NCBI GenBank assembly: GCA_023548195.1 | Contig: JAJHZJ010000751.1 | Span: 2,894,265 to 2,958,264, forward strand | Origin: Bettongia penicillata ogilbyi | Taxonomy: Eukaryota; Chordata; Mammalia; Diprotodontia; Potoroidae | Length of the DNA stretch: 64,000 bases | Direction: 5' to 3' | In this document: positions 8,159-19,312 of the stretch, piece by piece | Layout of the letters: each line of letters begins with the position of its first letter | How positions within the stretch are numbered: the first letter of the stretch is position 1 | Translations under genes and position numbers: made by a program | The notes under the pieces: model-generated | Told to the model about the DNA's origin: nothing | What the model saw: only the letters and a program-made list of their open reading frames with translations | Database searches by the model: none

Positions 8159-11100
8159 ATTGTAATCACAACTGTGAATGTGAATGGAATGAACTCTCCC
8201 ATAAAATGGAGATAGATAGCAGAATGAATTAAAAGCCATAATCCAACAGCATGTTGTTCACAAGAAACACATTTCAAAGGGGGGATACACACAGGGTAGA
8301 GGTAAAAGATTGGAGCATAATATATTGTGCCTCAGCTGATGTAAGAAAAGCAAGGGTAGCAATCCTAATCTCAGACAAATCAAAAGCAGAAAGAGATGTA
8401 ATCAAAAGAGATAAGGAAAGAAACTATAACCTGCTAAAAGGCACCATAGATAATGAAGCAATATCATTACTAAACATGTATGCTCTAAGTGGTATAGCAT
8501 CCACATTCTTAGAGGAGAGGTTGGGGGAGTTGAAGGAAGAAATTGACAGCAAAACTATACTAGTGGGAGACCTCAACCTCCCCCTCTCTGAACTTGATAA
8601 ATCTAACCTTAAAATAAACAAGAAAGAAGTCAAGGAGGTGAAAAAAACTCTGGACAAGATAGGTATGTTTGATCTCTGGAGAAAACTGAATGGGGATAGA
8701 AAGGAATATATATTTTTCTCAGTGGTATATGGCACATATACAAAAATTGACCCATGTTCTTGGGCATAAAAACCTCACAATCCAGTGCAGAAAGGCAGAG
8801 GTAGTCAATGCATCCTTCTCAGATCATAATGTGATAAAAATTATATGTAATAAAAGGCCATGGAAAGATAAACCAAAATTAATTGGAAATTAAATAATCT
8901 AATCCTAAAGAAGGAGTGGTTAAAACAACAAATCATAGAAATAATCAATAACTTCATTCAATACAATAATGAGACAACCTATCAAATCTTATGGGACACT
9001 GCAAAAGCAGTTTTTAGGGGAAGTTTTATATCTTTGAATGCCTACATGAATAAAATAGAGAAAGAGGAGACCAATGACTTGGGCTTGCAGCTGAAAAAGC
9101 TAGAAAAAGAACAAATTGAAAATCCACAATTAAATACCGAATTAGAAATACTCAAAACCAAAGAACAGATCAATAAAAGTGAAATTAAGAAAACTATTGA
9201 ACTAATAAATAAAACTAATAGTTGGTTGTATGAAAAAACTAATAAAATTTACAAACCTTTGGTCAATTTGATTTAAAAGAAAGAAAGAAAACCAAATTAC
9301 CAATATCAAAAATGAAAGGGGTGAACTCACCTCCAATGAGGAGAAAATTAAAACAATAATTAGAAATTACTTTGTCTAATTTCATGCCCATAAATTTAAC
9401 AATCTAAATGAGATAGATGAGCATTTTAAAAAATATAAATTGCCCAGATTAACAGAAGAGGAAGTTGAATACTTAACCCCATCTCAGAAAAAGAAATTGA
9501 ACCAGCCACCACTGGCAAAAATCTTCAGGGCCAGATGGATTTACAAGTGAATTCTATCAAACATTTAAAGAACAGCTAATTCCAATATTATATAGACTAT
9601 TTGGGAAAATTGAGGAAGAAGGGGTACTCCCGAACTCTTTCTATATACAAATATTGTTTTGATACCTAAACTAGGAAGAGAGACAAAACAGAGAAAGAAA
9701 ATTATAGACTAATTTCTCTAATGAATATAGAAGCAATAATTTTGAATAAGATTTTAACAAAAAGAATACAGCAACTTATCACATGAACAATACATTATGA
9801 TCAGATAGAATTCATACCAGGAATGCAGGGCTGGTTCAATATTAGGAAAACTACTAGAGTTATTTATCATATCAACAACAAAACTAACAGAAACCACATG
9901 ATTATCTTAATAGATGCAGAAAAAGCTTTTGACAAAATACAACACACATTCCTATTAAAAACACTGGAGAACATAGGAATAAAGGGAACTTTCTACAAAA
10001 TAATAAGCAGTATCTACCTAAAACCTTCAGTGAGCATTATATGCAATGGAAATAAACTAGATGCATTTCTAACAAGATCAGGGGTATGTCCATTATCACC
10101 ATTATTATTCAATATGGTACTAGAGATGCTAGCTATAGCAATTAGACAATATAAAGAAATTGAAGGAATTAGAATAGGCAAAGAAGAGACTAAGTTATCA
10201 CTCTTTGCAGATGATATGATGATATACTTAGAAAATCCCAGAGATTCAAGTAAAAAACTACTTGAAATAATAAACAACTTTGGCAAAGTTGCTGGTTATA
10301 AAATAAGCTCACACAAATCTTCTGCATTTCTATTTATTACTAACAAAGCCCAACAGCAAGAGATAGAAAGAGAAATTTCATTTAAAGCTAGGGTAGACAT
10401 TATAAAATATTTGGGAGTTTACCTGCCAAAAGAAACCCAGGGACTACATGAACACAACTATAAGACACTTTTTGCACAAATAAAGTCAGATCTAAGTAAG
10501 TAGAAAAACATCAGTTGCTCATGGGTAGGATGATCCAATATAATAAAAATGACAATTTTACCTAAATTAATTTACTTATTTAGCATTGTACCAATTAAAC
10601 TATCAGATAATTATTTTCCAGACCTGGAAACAATAGTATCAAAATTCATCCAGAGAACAAAAGATCCAGAATATCAAAAGGACTAATGAAAAGAAATGCT
10701 AGGAAAAGTGGCCTAGTGCTACCAGATCTCAAATTGTATTATAAAGAAGCAATTATCAAAACCACTTGGTACTGGCTAAGAAACAGAAGGGTAGAAAAGT
10801 GGAATAGGCTAGGTACTCAAGACACAGTAGTCAATGAATATAGCAATCAATTGTTTGATAAACCCAAGTTCCCCAGATTCTGGGATAAGAATTCACTGTT
10901 CGACAAAAATTGCTGGGAAAACTAGATAAAAGTGTGGTGGAAACTAGCCATAGACCAATGCCTGACATCGTACACAAGAATAAAATCCAAATGAGTTCAA
11001 GATCTAGGTATAAAGATTGATACTATGGACAAATTGGTGGAGCCAAGAAGAGTGTATTTATCAGATTTATGGAGAAGGGAAGAATTTTTGACTAAAGAAG

Positions 11101-11943
11101 AAAAAGAACGCATTATGAAGAGCAAGACAGATAATTTTGATAACATTAAACTGAAAAGTTTTTTTGCACAACCAAACCCAATGCAACCAGAATTCAGAGG
11201 GATGTAGAAAACTGGGAAAGAATTTTTACAGTTAATGTTGGTGATAAAAGCCTCATTTCTAAAATATATAGAGAACTGTGTCAAATGTACAAAAATACAA
11301 GTCATTCCCCAATTGATAAATGGTCAAAGGATATGAACAAGCAGTTTTCAGAGGGAGAAATTAAAAATACCTATAGTCATATGAAAAAATGCTTAAAATC
11401 ATTTTTGATTAGAGAGATGTAAATCAAGATAGTTCTGAAGTACCACATCACACATATCAGATTGGCAAACATGACAGAAGAGGAAGATGAAAAATGTTGG
11501 AGAGAATGTGGGAGAGTTGGAGCACTAATACATTGTTGATGGAGCTGTGAGCTGATCCAATCATTCTGGAGAGCAATTTGGAACTATGCCCAAAGGGCTA
11601 CAAAAATATGCATACCCTTTGACCCAGTGATATTCTAGGACTGTGTCTCTAAGAGATCATAAAAATGGGAAAGGGTCCCACATGTACAAAAATATTTATA
11701 GCAGCACTCTTTATGGTGGCCAAAAACTGGAAATCAAGGAGATGCCCATCAATTGGGGAATGGCTGAATAAATTATGGTATATGAATGTAATGGAATAAT
11801 ATTGCACTATAAGAAATGTTGAACAGGAAGACTTCAGAGAGGCCTGGAAAGACTTATATGATCTGATGCTGAGTGAAAGGAGCAGAACCAGGAGAATTTT
11901 GTGCATAGCAATGACCACACTGTGTGAGAATTTTTTCTGGTAG
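8159..11943 (+). pseudogene. L1 ORF2 (endonuclease-reverse transcriptase), broken
   Basis: ORF2 nicks target DNA and copies element RNA there. Endonuclease: VNVNGMNSPIKW at 8174-8209, QETHF near 8261-8275 (catalytic Glu at 8264-8266), then after a frameshift VAILISDKSK and VGDLNLPLS with its Asp codon at 8569-8571. Reverse transcriptase lies in the open frame 9823-10503: [10 protein letters not shown] (Asp at 9913-9915) and FADDMM (ttt gca gat gat at 10204-10215). The segment normally reading [11 protein letters not shown] lacks three residues (SGVCPLSP, about 10079-10095), an in-frame 9-base loss compared with the minus-strand copy. The C-terminal cysteine-rich region is recognisable near 11490-11620. 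Many stops and frameshifts split it into at least five frames; the relic ends at TAG 11941-11943. Confidence 0.85.
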
Positions 11944-12360
11944 ACTTGAAACTTCATAGCAATGCAAGGACTTAAAAAAAATTCCCAATGGTCTTCTAAA
12001 GCAAAATGCCTTCCACATTCAGAGAAAGAACCATGGAATTCAATCACAGAAGGCAGCAGATCATTTTTTTTGTGTGTGTGTATTACATTTCAGTTTGTTA
12101 TATGATTTTTCTCATTCAATTTAATTCTTCTATACAGCATGACTATGGTGAAAATGTATTTAATGAGAATATTTGTGTAGAACCTATATAAAAATGCATG
12201 TCGGCTCAGGGAGGGAGGGGGGAAGTAGAGGGGAGAAAGGGAAAAATAACAGTGTAAGTTATATGGTAATGATTGTAGAACACTGAAAATAAATAAAATT
12301 AATTAATTAAAAATAAATAAAATGCTTTTTGAAATAGAAAAAAATTTTAAAATTTTAAAA
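11944..12360 (+). other. L1 3' UTR and A-rich tail
   Basis: Contains CATTCAGAGAAAGAACCATG, a T8(GT)n tract at about 12063-12082, a G-rich block (GGGAGGGAGGGGGGAAG at 12211-12227) and GTAGAACACTGAAAATAAAT. The minus-strand L1 shows the same order in reverse complement (52640-53030). A G-rich 3' UTR is common among mammalian L1s. Confidence 0.75.
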
Positions 12361-12386
12361 AAGAAAGGTTAACTAAATATAATAAC
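12361..12386. repeat. Target-site duplication, right copy of the plus-strand L1
   Basis: AAGAAAGGTTAACTAAATAT and onward, paired with 7804-7830. Confidence 0.75.
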
Positions 12387-12549
12387 CCAGTACTGTAGTT
12401 TATGCTCATTTGTCTAAATTGGGACTTTTATAGCATTTCATTTATTTATTTTTTTTACTTTCAGAACTTGGAATAATGTATAATCCTACTCATTGACAGG
12501 GCTTACTGACTGCATGGCTTTCCTGAGTCAGAGAAGCAAGATGGAAGCA

Positions 12550-12690
12550 CTGTGGCCAAGATCTGGTCTCAGTTGTCTCTAACCTGGGTGGCCATGTGCA
12601 AGTTGTCTAAACCTGCCAAGTTCTCATCTGTCAAATAAGGGAGTTGGGTGAGATGAACTCTAAGAAACTTTCCAGCTCAAAAACTTTATT
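12550..12690 (+). mobile_element. tRNA-SINE 3' fragment
   Basis: GGCCATGTGCAAGTTGTC, TTCTCATCTGTCAAATAAGG and GGTGAGATGAACTCTAAG match the usual 'CTCATCTGTAAAATG...GATGACCTCTAAGG' end of MIR/MON-type SINEs. Confidence 0.55.
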
Positions 12691-12699
12691 ACACTAACC

Positions 12700-13376
12700 C
12701 ACTTACAAGGAATTAAAAGAGAACATTGATTTCTTGGGGGAATCCAATATAAATGAATCATTAAAATATGCCTAATGTGTATAATGTGTGTGGGGATTCA
12801 CTGTAAATAAGTGGTTTTATTAAGTTGAGAAGGTTTTCCATTGCCCCTGCGGCCATGTCAGTGAGACCTGCCTATTTGATGGATCCACAGAGGAAGTCAA
12901 TATTATGTATTCCATACGGCAAGGTCCTCATCATGTCTCTAAAGTTTATTGAATCAAACTATGATTGGCCAAATTAAATGTATAATTTTACCCAATGTAT
13001 TCCCAAAGTCTATCTTTTGAATGGAAAAGGAAAGAAAAATAGAAATCTAACCATTACCAGCTATAGATTGGAAATGAAGATAAAATTAATTGCCTGATCT
13101 CTGATACTGGTTTCTCAAAAGCTTAGCAGACTTTATTAGCTAATCTAAATAATGTGTAGAGGGAGACAGCATTGGCCCTGTGACTTGCTACCTTCCCCCT
13201 CCCCCTTCCAATTTTATAGCCTGGCTCTGGAACTAGGGAGATTGACAGGAGGACATGGGAACCAGGAAAACTGAAGATAGTTTCTCTTTATGAACCTCTG
13301 CTTTTTTTTAAACCTGTCCTGACTTTCTAATAATCAGGTGAAAGTCAATTCCACATCCCAGGAGAATGAACTTCCT
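12700..13376. other. Single-copy DNA, possible 3' UTR of the candidate exon
   Basis: No repeat recognised. On the minus strand an AATAAA hexamer occurs at 13132-13137, about 240 bp downstream of the stop codon of the candidate exon at 13377-13609, compatible with a 3' UTR but also expected by chance in AT-rich DNA. Confidence 0.35.
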
Positions 13377-13609
13377 TTACTCCTTTGACTCTGGCAGCGT
13401 ATCTCTAGGATAGTTGTCCTCCAGTGCAGTGTAGTACCCACAGAACTGCTCTCTCCTGGACTTCTCTGCAGCCCCATTTCCAATCCCATTGCTGTCATGA
13501 TTAAGGAATTCAGAAATGTGAAAGAAATCCATCAGGGCCCTGATGTAGTCTCCCGGTACATCGTAACTTATCACACAGAAAGCAATGCAATAAAAGCAAA
13601 TATTAGGGA
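13377..13609 (-). CDS. Possible terminal coding exon, unrecognised
   Basis: On the minus strand a pyrimidine-rich acceptor (TCTTATTTCTTCACAG, ending at 13610) is followed by 233 nt open to a TAA at 13377-13379. The first residues in that frame are PNICFYCIAFCVISYDVPGD (hydrophobic, Cys-rich), then a polar tail of about 55 residues ending LPESKE. It is visibly more GC-rich than its flanks. I do not recognise the protein and see no partner exon in the window. The frame also stays open upstream of the acceptor to an ATG at 13650-13652, so a chance frame is a serious alternative. No intron/exon support beyond the acceptor and the AATAAA at 13132-13137. Confidence 0.2.
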
Positions 13610-13670
13610 CTGTGAAGAAATAAGAGACATCCAATTTACTCAGAGGGGGCATAAAGGAAGGACATGAGCA

Positions 13671-13671
13671 T

Positions 13672-13705
<34 letters not shown>

Positions 13706-13713
13706 CACACACC
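13671..13713. repeat. (CA)n microsatellite
   Basis: About 20 CA units with one CG interruption at 13699. Confidence 0.95.
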
Positions 13714-14637
13714 AGAGACACACAGACCAGGACAAGGCACCTTCTTTAGTTCCCCGCCTCAGCAGTCTGCCTTGGCATATGTGAATGTAAAGGAGGGTGG
13801 TGCACCTTTCGCTTTGAATACTTCACCAATTGATTCCCCTGGCTGCTTTCCCAGAGTCTATGAGAATCATAGCCCCCTAATGAAGGCTTCCTCACATTCT
13901 TTTGAACTGATTCCTGCCAATATCAAAGCACACAGCAGAAACAAAAACACCACTCTGATGTTAGAAATCACAGTTGTTAACTTTGAAAAGGCATCTTGGT
14001 ATGCAGGTTAGAACAATATCGAAGTGGTTCAAGTGATGGACTGACAAATTCACAGCTTGCTAATGTGGGCAATGGCTCGGAAAGAATATTATCCTTTGTC
14101 TGGGTCCTTATGTAAAGAAGGTAATAGTGGATTTAAAGACCCCAGTAGCACAGTAAACATGGCACAGCATTGTTACATGGTGGTGAGGGTGGGGGAGTAG
14201 GGGAGATTCTCAATGCAGGAATGGGGAAGTATAGAAGAAATGTTGCGGAAATACTACCTTAGTTCTTCAAATGCAAAAACTGAAAAACACATCAAGCATG
14301 ATGATAACCAGAGTTATACCTAGGCCTGGTCTACTGGCGCTCTGTCCTAGGGCACTGAAATTGAGAGGAAATTGCCAGTATTGGTATTCCTTCAGCAGTC
14401 TAGAAAGAACTGAACTTACCACTTGGTTATCAACCAATAGATCAAAAAGCACGATTTTTCAAAATTCCTTAAGTTTGGAATAAAATAAATATTTTTAAAT
14501 GGGGCCACATTTTCAAAGAACATACTTTTTGTGTTCAATCTTAAAACACTTTGTTCATCCTTGACATGTTTACACTTATTTAAAGTCTGATATTCTAATT
14601 TTTTTTAAAGCGCTCTTTGTGTGTTCAGCTGTGTGTC
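13714..14637. other. Single-copy DNA
   Basis: Open frames at 13664-14011 (starting inside the CA repeat) and 14271-14483 have no recognisable domains. No RNA gene seen. Confidence 0.4.
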
Positions 14638-14886
14638 ATGAACAGCTAGGTGACACAGTGAAATGCTGGACCTAGAGTCAGGAAGACTCATTTTCCTGAG
14701 TTCAAATCCATGCTCAGACACTTACTACTTGTGTGACGCTGAGTAAGTTACTTAACCCTATTTGCCTCAGTTTCCTCCTATGTAAAATGAACTGGAGAAA
14801 GAAATGGCAGTATACTTCAGTAACTACTAAGCTGACTCCAAACAGGGTCATAAGGAATCAGACATGGCTGAAATAACTGAACAACC
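14638..14886 (+). mobile_element. tRNA-derived SINE (type A)
   Basis: Head AACAGCTAGGTGACACAGTG, B-box GAGTTCAAATCC, CTCAGTTTCCTCC, and the type-A tail AAATGAACTGGAGAAAGAAA ... CAGACATGGCTGAAATAACTG. Confidence 0.85.
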
Positions 14887-15089
14887 ACTATATGTTATAG
14901 GCACTGGAGACATATACAATAAATGACACAATCCTTATTTGTGAGGAATTGACATTCTAACATAAGAGACAACAACCATTAAAATTAGCTAATATAAAAT
15001 GCTCTAAGCATGTCTCCATCCCTGAGAGCTGCATCCCAGATAAGTTTTAATGTGCCACTACCAATCTCTCTTCATGTGACTTGCCCAGG

Positions 15090-15091
<2 letters not shown>

Positions 15092-15167
<76 letters not shown>

Positions 15168-15175
15168 TATATATT
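15092..15175. repeat. (TA)n then (CA)n microsatellite
   Basis: About 33 TA units followed by ACACACACATATATAT. Self-complementary and able to form a cruciform. A decayed tRNA-SINE-like scrap (CATGTGACTTGCCCAGG) abuts it on the left at 15074-15090. Confidence 0.95.
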
Positions 15176-16832
15176 AGGGCTCTGCCAAAAATAATAAAAA
15201 CTGGATAACTGTCCACCAAAAAACATTTATCCAATACTTAGTATGTGTGAGGCATTATAATAATTGATCAAAATGTGAATAATGAATAATTGTATAATAT
15301 AATTGCATGATGATGACCAAGTAGTGAAAAATGGATTACAGAATGTTGTTTTCGCCCAGATTATGGAAACTGCATACTTCATGTACATCATACTTGCTCA
15401 ACTTTTCATATGTTCAGCCTTTGTCATTATTCTTTAAGCTAGAAGGGAACTTAGAGATAGTCCAGATGATTTCCCACATACAGTTTTTTCTTTTCAATGG
15501 TTAATGGAAGTTTTTATTATAACTCCTTCTCCTTAAAAAAAAAATTCTTCACTTTGTTTTAGAGTAAGAGAACCTGGCATCTTGATGTCATCTCAGCTTT
15601 ATCCATTTAAAGCCTGTCATGTGGATATTGATCTAAGATTCATATTGAGATTTCTTTTCAAAGGAATTATGCTATACGAAATGGCCAAATTCAGAAAGTG
15701 ACCTATATTTCTATTTCCATCCTTGAGAAAGTCAGATAGATGATCTCTCTTTGTCTCTGTTTCTCCCATTAGTACATGCTGTACGATAGGTCAGTGAGAT
15801 CCATTTATGATGACCCCAAAACACTCTAAGTGTTATCACAAAGGTATCTCTGTGATGAATACAGAGAAAAAAAGAGCTCTACAAGGAGTCAGTACTCTCA
15901 GTGAGCCTACCAATCCTATGATGAGAGATTATCTCTGGCTACAGTTAAAGCCAGGTCAGACTGACCAATTGCAGCCATATCCTTGCCATCTCTTTCTAGT
16001 TACACCTGTGTTTTATGAAGTCTAGAAATGGCACCAAATGAAATCAGATGGCTAAGCAGGGTTGAGTAACCATAGCTATTTTGAAAAAAGGTCCAATTGG
16101 AGTTGGGCATTGCTCGAAAATATCTCACCACCATTTAGTGCAATTCAGAAAAGAAAATAACTTTGCTATCGTTGCAGACTTATTAATGTTTGCTGTTGTC
16201 CTGATTATTCTAATGTGAACCAAATGGCATTTAATTTGGGAGAAATAGCTTTGGACGCACAATCTAAAGAGGCGGGAAATGGAACCAACTTTCTTTATGC
16301 AGTGTTTGGGATGTGGTTAAATTATTTTAGGATGTTCAACAGTGTAGTGCAAATTTAAATCCTGTGGGCAAAGCTAAACAACCAACGTTAGGCAGTTTAG
16401 TCACTTAATCTTTTGGTGCTCAGTTTGTTGGGTCTGCGGAGGAAATGGCTCCTGTGGCTTTCATGTGGAAAATGAGAATGTTCTGTAACGGCTGATGTGG
16501 GAATAAAAGAAGTAAATACAAGGGAACTCTTACAAGCTCTTAATATTAACTGCACTAAGTAAGTGTAACTAACTGCATTAAGTTATTGATTTATCAGGGC
16601 TTGACCAAATTGTATTTTCCTTTGTCCTTTTTTGGGGCAAGGACAGAAAAAGGACAAAGGAGTTAAATGAACCATCAGCTAACTGGGTTACTGATATATA
16701 GGACTGATAATGCTTCCAGTTGTCTTACAGATATGTCCAAGGAGCCACTGGTGAATGGCCAAAATCACTCAATAGGGCTCATAGACTCACATCATTTAGT
16801 TTATTAAATGTTAAATAAAATATGTGTTCTAG
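15176..16832. other. Largely single-copy DNA
   Basis: 15425-15480 holds a scrap of the AGCTAGAAGGGAACTTAGAG repeat motif. No gene is recognised in the rest. An imperfect inverted repeat lies near 16615-16660 (TTTCCTTTGTCCTTTTTTGG / GACAGAAAAAGGACAAAGGA). Confidence 0.4.
16615..16660. repeat. Imperfect inverted repeat, potential hairpin
   Basis: CCTTTGTCCTTTTT on the left pairs with AAAAAGGACAAAGG on the right across a short GGGGCAAGGACAG loop. Fourteen bases are exactly complementary. No known element is associated. Confidence 0.7.
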
Positions 16833-17065
16833 AGAGGTAGCAAGCAAGGCACAGTCAAAAGTGTGTTGGACTTTGAGGCAGGAGTCAACTGGGTTCAAGC
16901 ATCACTCACTCTATTTACTATGTGACTGTAGGAAACTCAACTCACATCAATGAACCTCAGTTTCCCCATCTGTAAAATGAGGATGATTATAACACTAATT
17001 TATAAAGTTGTTATGATAATCAAATGAAAAAATATGCATAAAGTACTTTGAAAATCTAGAATGTG
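16833..17065 (+). mobile_element. CORE-type tRNA-SINE (MAR1/MIR-like)
   Basis: Reads GACTTTGAGGCAGGAGTCAA, GGGTTCAAGCATC, CCTCAGTTTCCCCATCTGTA, then AAAGTTGTTATGATAATCAA and a CTTTGAAAATC end. Confidence 0.7.
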
Positions 17066-17163
17066 ATTTAAACAGTTATTTTGTTTCACTGCCACTTTTT
17101 CTGTTTAGCTACAATAAAAATAGATAAAATTTGTTACCACTTCAAAAACTCAAATCTCAAAAT

Positions 17164-17230
17164 CTAAGAAGTTAGACTATTTTATATATATGCAGATACA
17201 TATATATGATATGTACATATATATGAATAA
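17164..17230. repeat. AT-rich (TA)n-like tract
   Basis: TTTTATATATATGCAGATAC and ATATATATGAATAATA alternate; degenerate simple repeat. Confidence 0.7.
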
Positions 17231-17239
17231 TAAAAACAA

Positions 17240-17815
17240 TTAATTTCTATAGCACTTTGAAGTTTGCAAAGTTCTTTGCATATAGGATCTTATTTGATGA
17301 TGATAGCTATCATTTGTATTGTGTTTACTATGTATCAAGCACTGTGCAAATGCTTTTCAATGATTATCTCATTTGATCTTTGCACCAACTCTGGAAGGTA
17401 GGCACTCTCATCATTCTCTTATTCTGTGCTCACAATAACATTATTATTATGGTTGCTGTTAAGTTGTTTCTCAGTTAGGTCCAGTTCTTCATGAGTCCAT
17501 CTGGGATTTTCTTGGCAGAGATACTGGAGTAGTTTGCCATTTCCTTCTGACAAAGAGTGTTAAGTGACTTACCCAGGGTCACACAGCCAGTGTTTGAAGA
17601 CAGATTTGAACTCATGATGAAGAGTCTTCTTGACTCCAGAATCAGTACTCCATGCACTATGGTGCCACCCTAGCCACTCCAACTCTATTATAATCCCCAT
17701 TTAGGGAAACATTGAGGCAACTTCATAGACATTAATTTATTTTTTATAGTCACCCAATTTATGACTGAAAGAGGTAAATTTGAAGCTGGTGCCTCCAATC
17801 TTACTCTTTTGACAG
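17240..17815 (-). mobile_element. MIR-like element interrupted by a SINE
   Basis: 17240-17440 (ATAGCACTTTGAAGTTTGCA, CTCATTTGATCTTTGCACC) and 17675-17815 (AATCCCCATTTAGGGAAACA, TGAAGCTGGTGCCTCC) read as two halves of minus-strand MIR/CORE elements. A type-A SINE (17455-17674) lies between them. Confidence 0.65.
17455..17674 (-). mobile_element. tRNA-derived SINE (type A), nested
   Basis: Reverse complement of type A: GGGATTTTCTTGGCAGAGAT, GAGTAGTTTGCCATTTCC, GGGTCACACAGCCAG, GATTTGAACTCATGATG, TGGTGCCACCCTAGCC. Confidence 0.8.
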
Positions 17816-17904
17816 AAAGAGATAGAATGGGTCTACGATTTCAGTAGTATAAGGAATTTCCAGTGAGAAAAGTTCCTCTCAGTATAGCTCAGTTTCTGTT
17901 CTAC

Positions 17905-18005
17905 AACTTCTAATTTTAGGTTGCTGCTTGAGGCAATGAGACTTTCAGCATCTTGGCCAGTGTCATATGACCAGTATGTGTCAGATGTTGAACTGGAAAG
18001 CACCT
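17905..18005 (-). mobile_element. MIR-like fragment
   Basis: GCTGCTTGAGGCAATGAGAC and CAGTGTCATATGACCAGTAT fit a decayed reverse-oriented MIR. Confidence 0.45.
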
Positions 18006-18067
18006 CATCCTTACTTTATTGGGAGCCATCCATCAACTCCCCTACTGCCTCTTTTTATTACAGTGAA

Positions 18068-18505
18068 TGTATCTTAGACTTAAAGTCCTAGGACACAAAT
18101 TTCAATCCATTTTGTCCTATTTGTTACTTTTACGACCTTGGGTCAATCACTAAATCAAGAACATCTAGGTGGCACATCTAGAACTCTTCACCTGGAGTCA
18201 AGAAGACCTCAACAGGCACTTACCAGCTTTGTGTCCTCAAACAAATCACTTAAACCTCTGTTTATCTCAGTTTCCTCAACTGTAAAATGGGAATAACGTT
18301 AGCACTTACCTCAAAGAGTTGTTGTGAAGATCATCTATGTTAATAATTATAAAATCTTTAACATGATGTCTATTATATAGTAATAGCTATATAAATGGTA
18401 CTTATAACTAAACATCTCCGGGGTTCAGGTCTTCGCTTACAAAATGAAAGAACTGGATTGGATGATTTCTAAGGGACTTCATAGTTCTAAATATGTGATT
18501 TTACA
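18068..18505 (+). mobile_element. tRNA-SINE split by a younger CORE-type SINE
   Basis: The host halves are 18068-18156 (CGACCTTGGGTCAATCAC) and about 18408-18505 (GGGGTTCAGGTCTTCGC, AAAATGAAAGAACTGGATTG). Between them sits an inserted SINE at 18157-18407 (ACATCTAGGTGGCACATC ... AGTTGTTGTGAAGATC). ACTAAATC at 18149-18156 and ACTAAACATC from 18408 look like its target-site duplication. Rejoining the two halves restores the usual SINE reading order. Confidence 0.65.
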
Positions 18506-18545
18506 CATGCAGAATGCACACACACAAATGCTAGCTGATATGCAT

Positions 18546-18750
18546 GTTTTAATAAATAGAGAGCTGGCCTCAATTCCAGGAAGACTTGGGTTCAAACATA
18601 CTCTAACATGTACTGACTGTGTTTAATATCCACATGACCTAGAGAATATTCCTTGAACATAAGAAGCAGATAAGATGCTGATAAACATTGCTACACAAAG
18701 TTCCCACTTAGGAATTCTCTCCACCAAGGAAATAATAGATCTAATCAATA
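18546..18750 (+). mobile_element. tRNA-derived SINE (third type)
   Basis: AATAGAGAGCTGGCCTCAAT, GGGTTCAAACATAC, then the third-type body (AGATGCTGATAAACATTGCT, CTAGGTTTAGTCC-like end). Confidence 0.65.
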
Positions 18751-18885
18751 GGTTTAGTCCTATCATCATAATCGGAATTCCTATGACAGATAATAAGTGG
18801 TCATTCATTCTTTGCTTAAGTGTTAGCTGACCTTTCTATGAATTGCACATGTAGGTGTATTCATCAAGTATAATACTTAATTATG

Positions 18886-19000
18886 TGTGTGTATACATAT
18901 TATATATATATAATATATATATAGTATGTGCATATATCTATATGGATATTTGTATTGATAGATACATGAGATAGGAAGACAGACAGACAGACAGACAATA
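18886..19000. repeat. (TA)n / (GACA)n simple repeats
   Basis: GTGTGTATACATATTATATA followed by TA-rich DNA, then AGACAGACAGACAGACAGAC at 18978-18997. Confidence 0.9.
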
Positions 19001-19002
19001 GA

Positions 19003-19240
19003 GGGGCAGCTAGGTGGCACAGAGGATAGAGCACTGGACTTGGAATCAGGAAGACCTGAGTTCAAATCCACTTTCAGTTATTTACTAGCTGTGTGATACT
19101 GGCCAAGTCATTTCACCCTGTTTGCCTCAGTTTCCTTATCTGTAAAATGAGCTGGAGAAGAAAATGGCAAATTGCTCCAGTATCACTGGCAAGAAAACCC
19201 CAAATGGGGTCACAAAAAGATATGACTGAAACAACTGAAC
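19003..19240 (+). mobile_element. tRNA-derived SINE (type A), well preserved
   Basis: GGGGCAGCTAGGTGGCACAG head (A-box), GAGTTCAAATCC B-box, GTGTGATACTGGCCAAGTCA, CTCAGTTTCCTTATCTGTAA, and the full tail GGAGAAGAAAATGGCAAATT ... CCCCAAATGGGGTCAC ... GACTGAAACAACTGAAC. Best copy of this family in the window. It inserted next to a GACA repeat and is followed by an (AGAG)n purine tract (19240-19312). Confidence 0.9.
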
Positions 19241-19312
19241 AAGACAGATGGGGGGGCAAAAAGGGAGAAGAGGAAGAGAAACAGAGAGAGAGAAACAGAG
19301 AGAGGGAAAGAG
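19241..19312. repeat. Purine-rich GAGA tract
   Basis: GGGGGGGCAAAAAGGGAGAA followed by AGAGAGAGAAACAGAGAGAG. Likely grown from the SINE tail. Confidence 0.85.

Larger units (their letters stand above)
7831..12360 (+). mobile_element. 5'-truncated L1 LINE, plus strand
   Basis: Begins in a purine-rich spacer upstream of ORF2 and continues through an ORF2 relic (8159-11943), a 3' UTR (11944-about 12290) and an AATAAA/AATT-rich terminal tract. ORF1 and the 5' UTR are absent. Flanked by an imperfect duplication of about 25 bp (7804-7830 / 12361-12386), so truncation occurred during insertion, as is usual for target-primed reverse transcription. Several stops and frameshifts show it is an old copy. 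The closely related minus-strand copy at 52627-55711 is less decayed. Confidence 0.9.

Noticed and set aside
598..12360. One long L1 spanning both the ORF1-only element and the ORF2 copy
   Set aside because: Each has its own target-site duplication, and 4.3 kb of unrelated DNA with SINEs lies between them.
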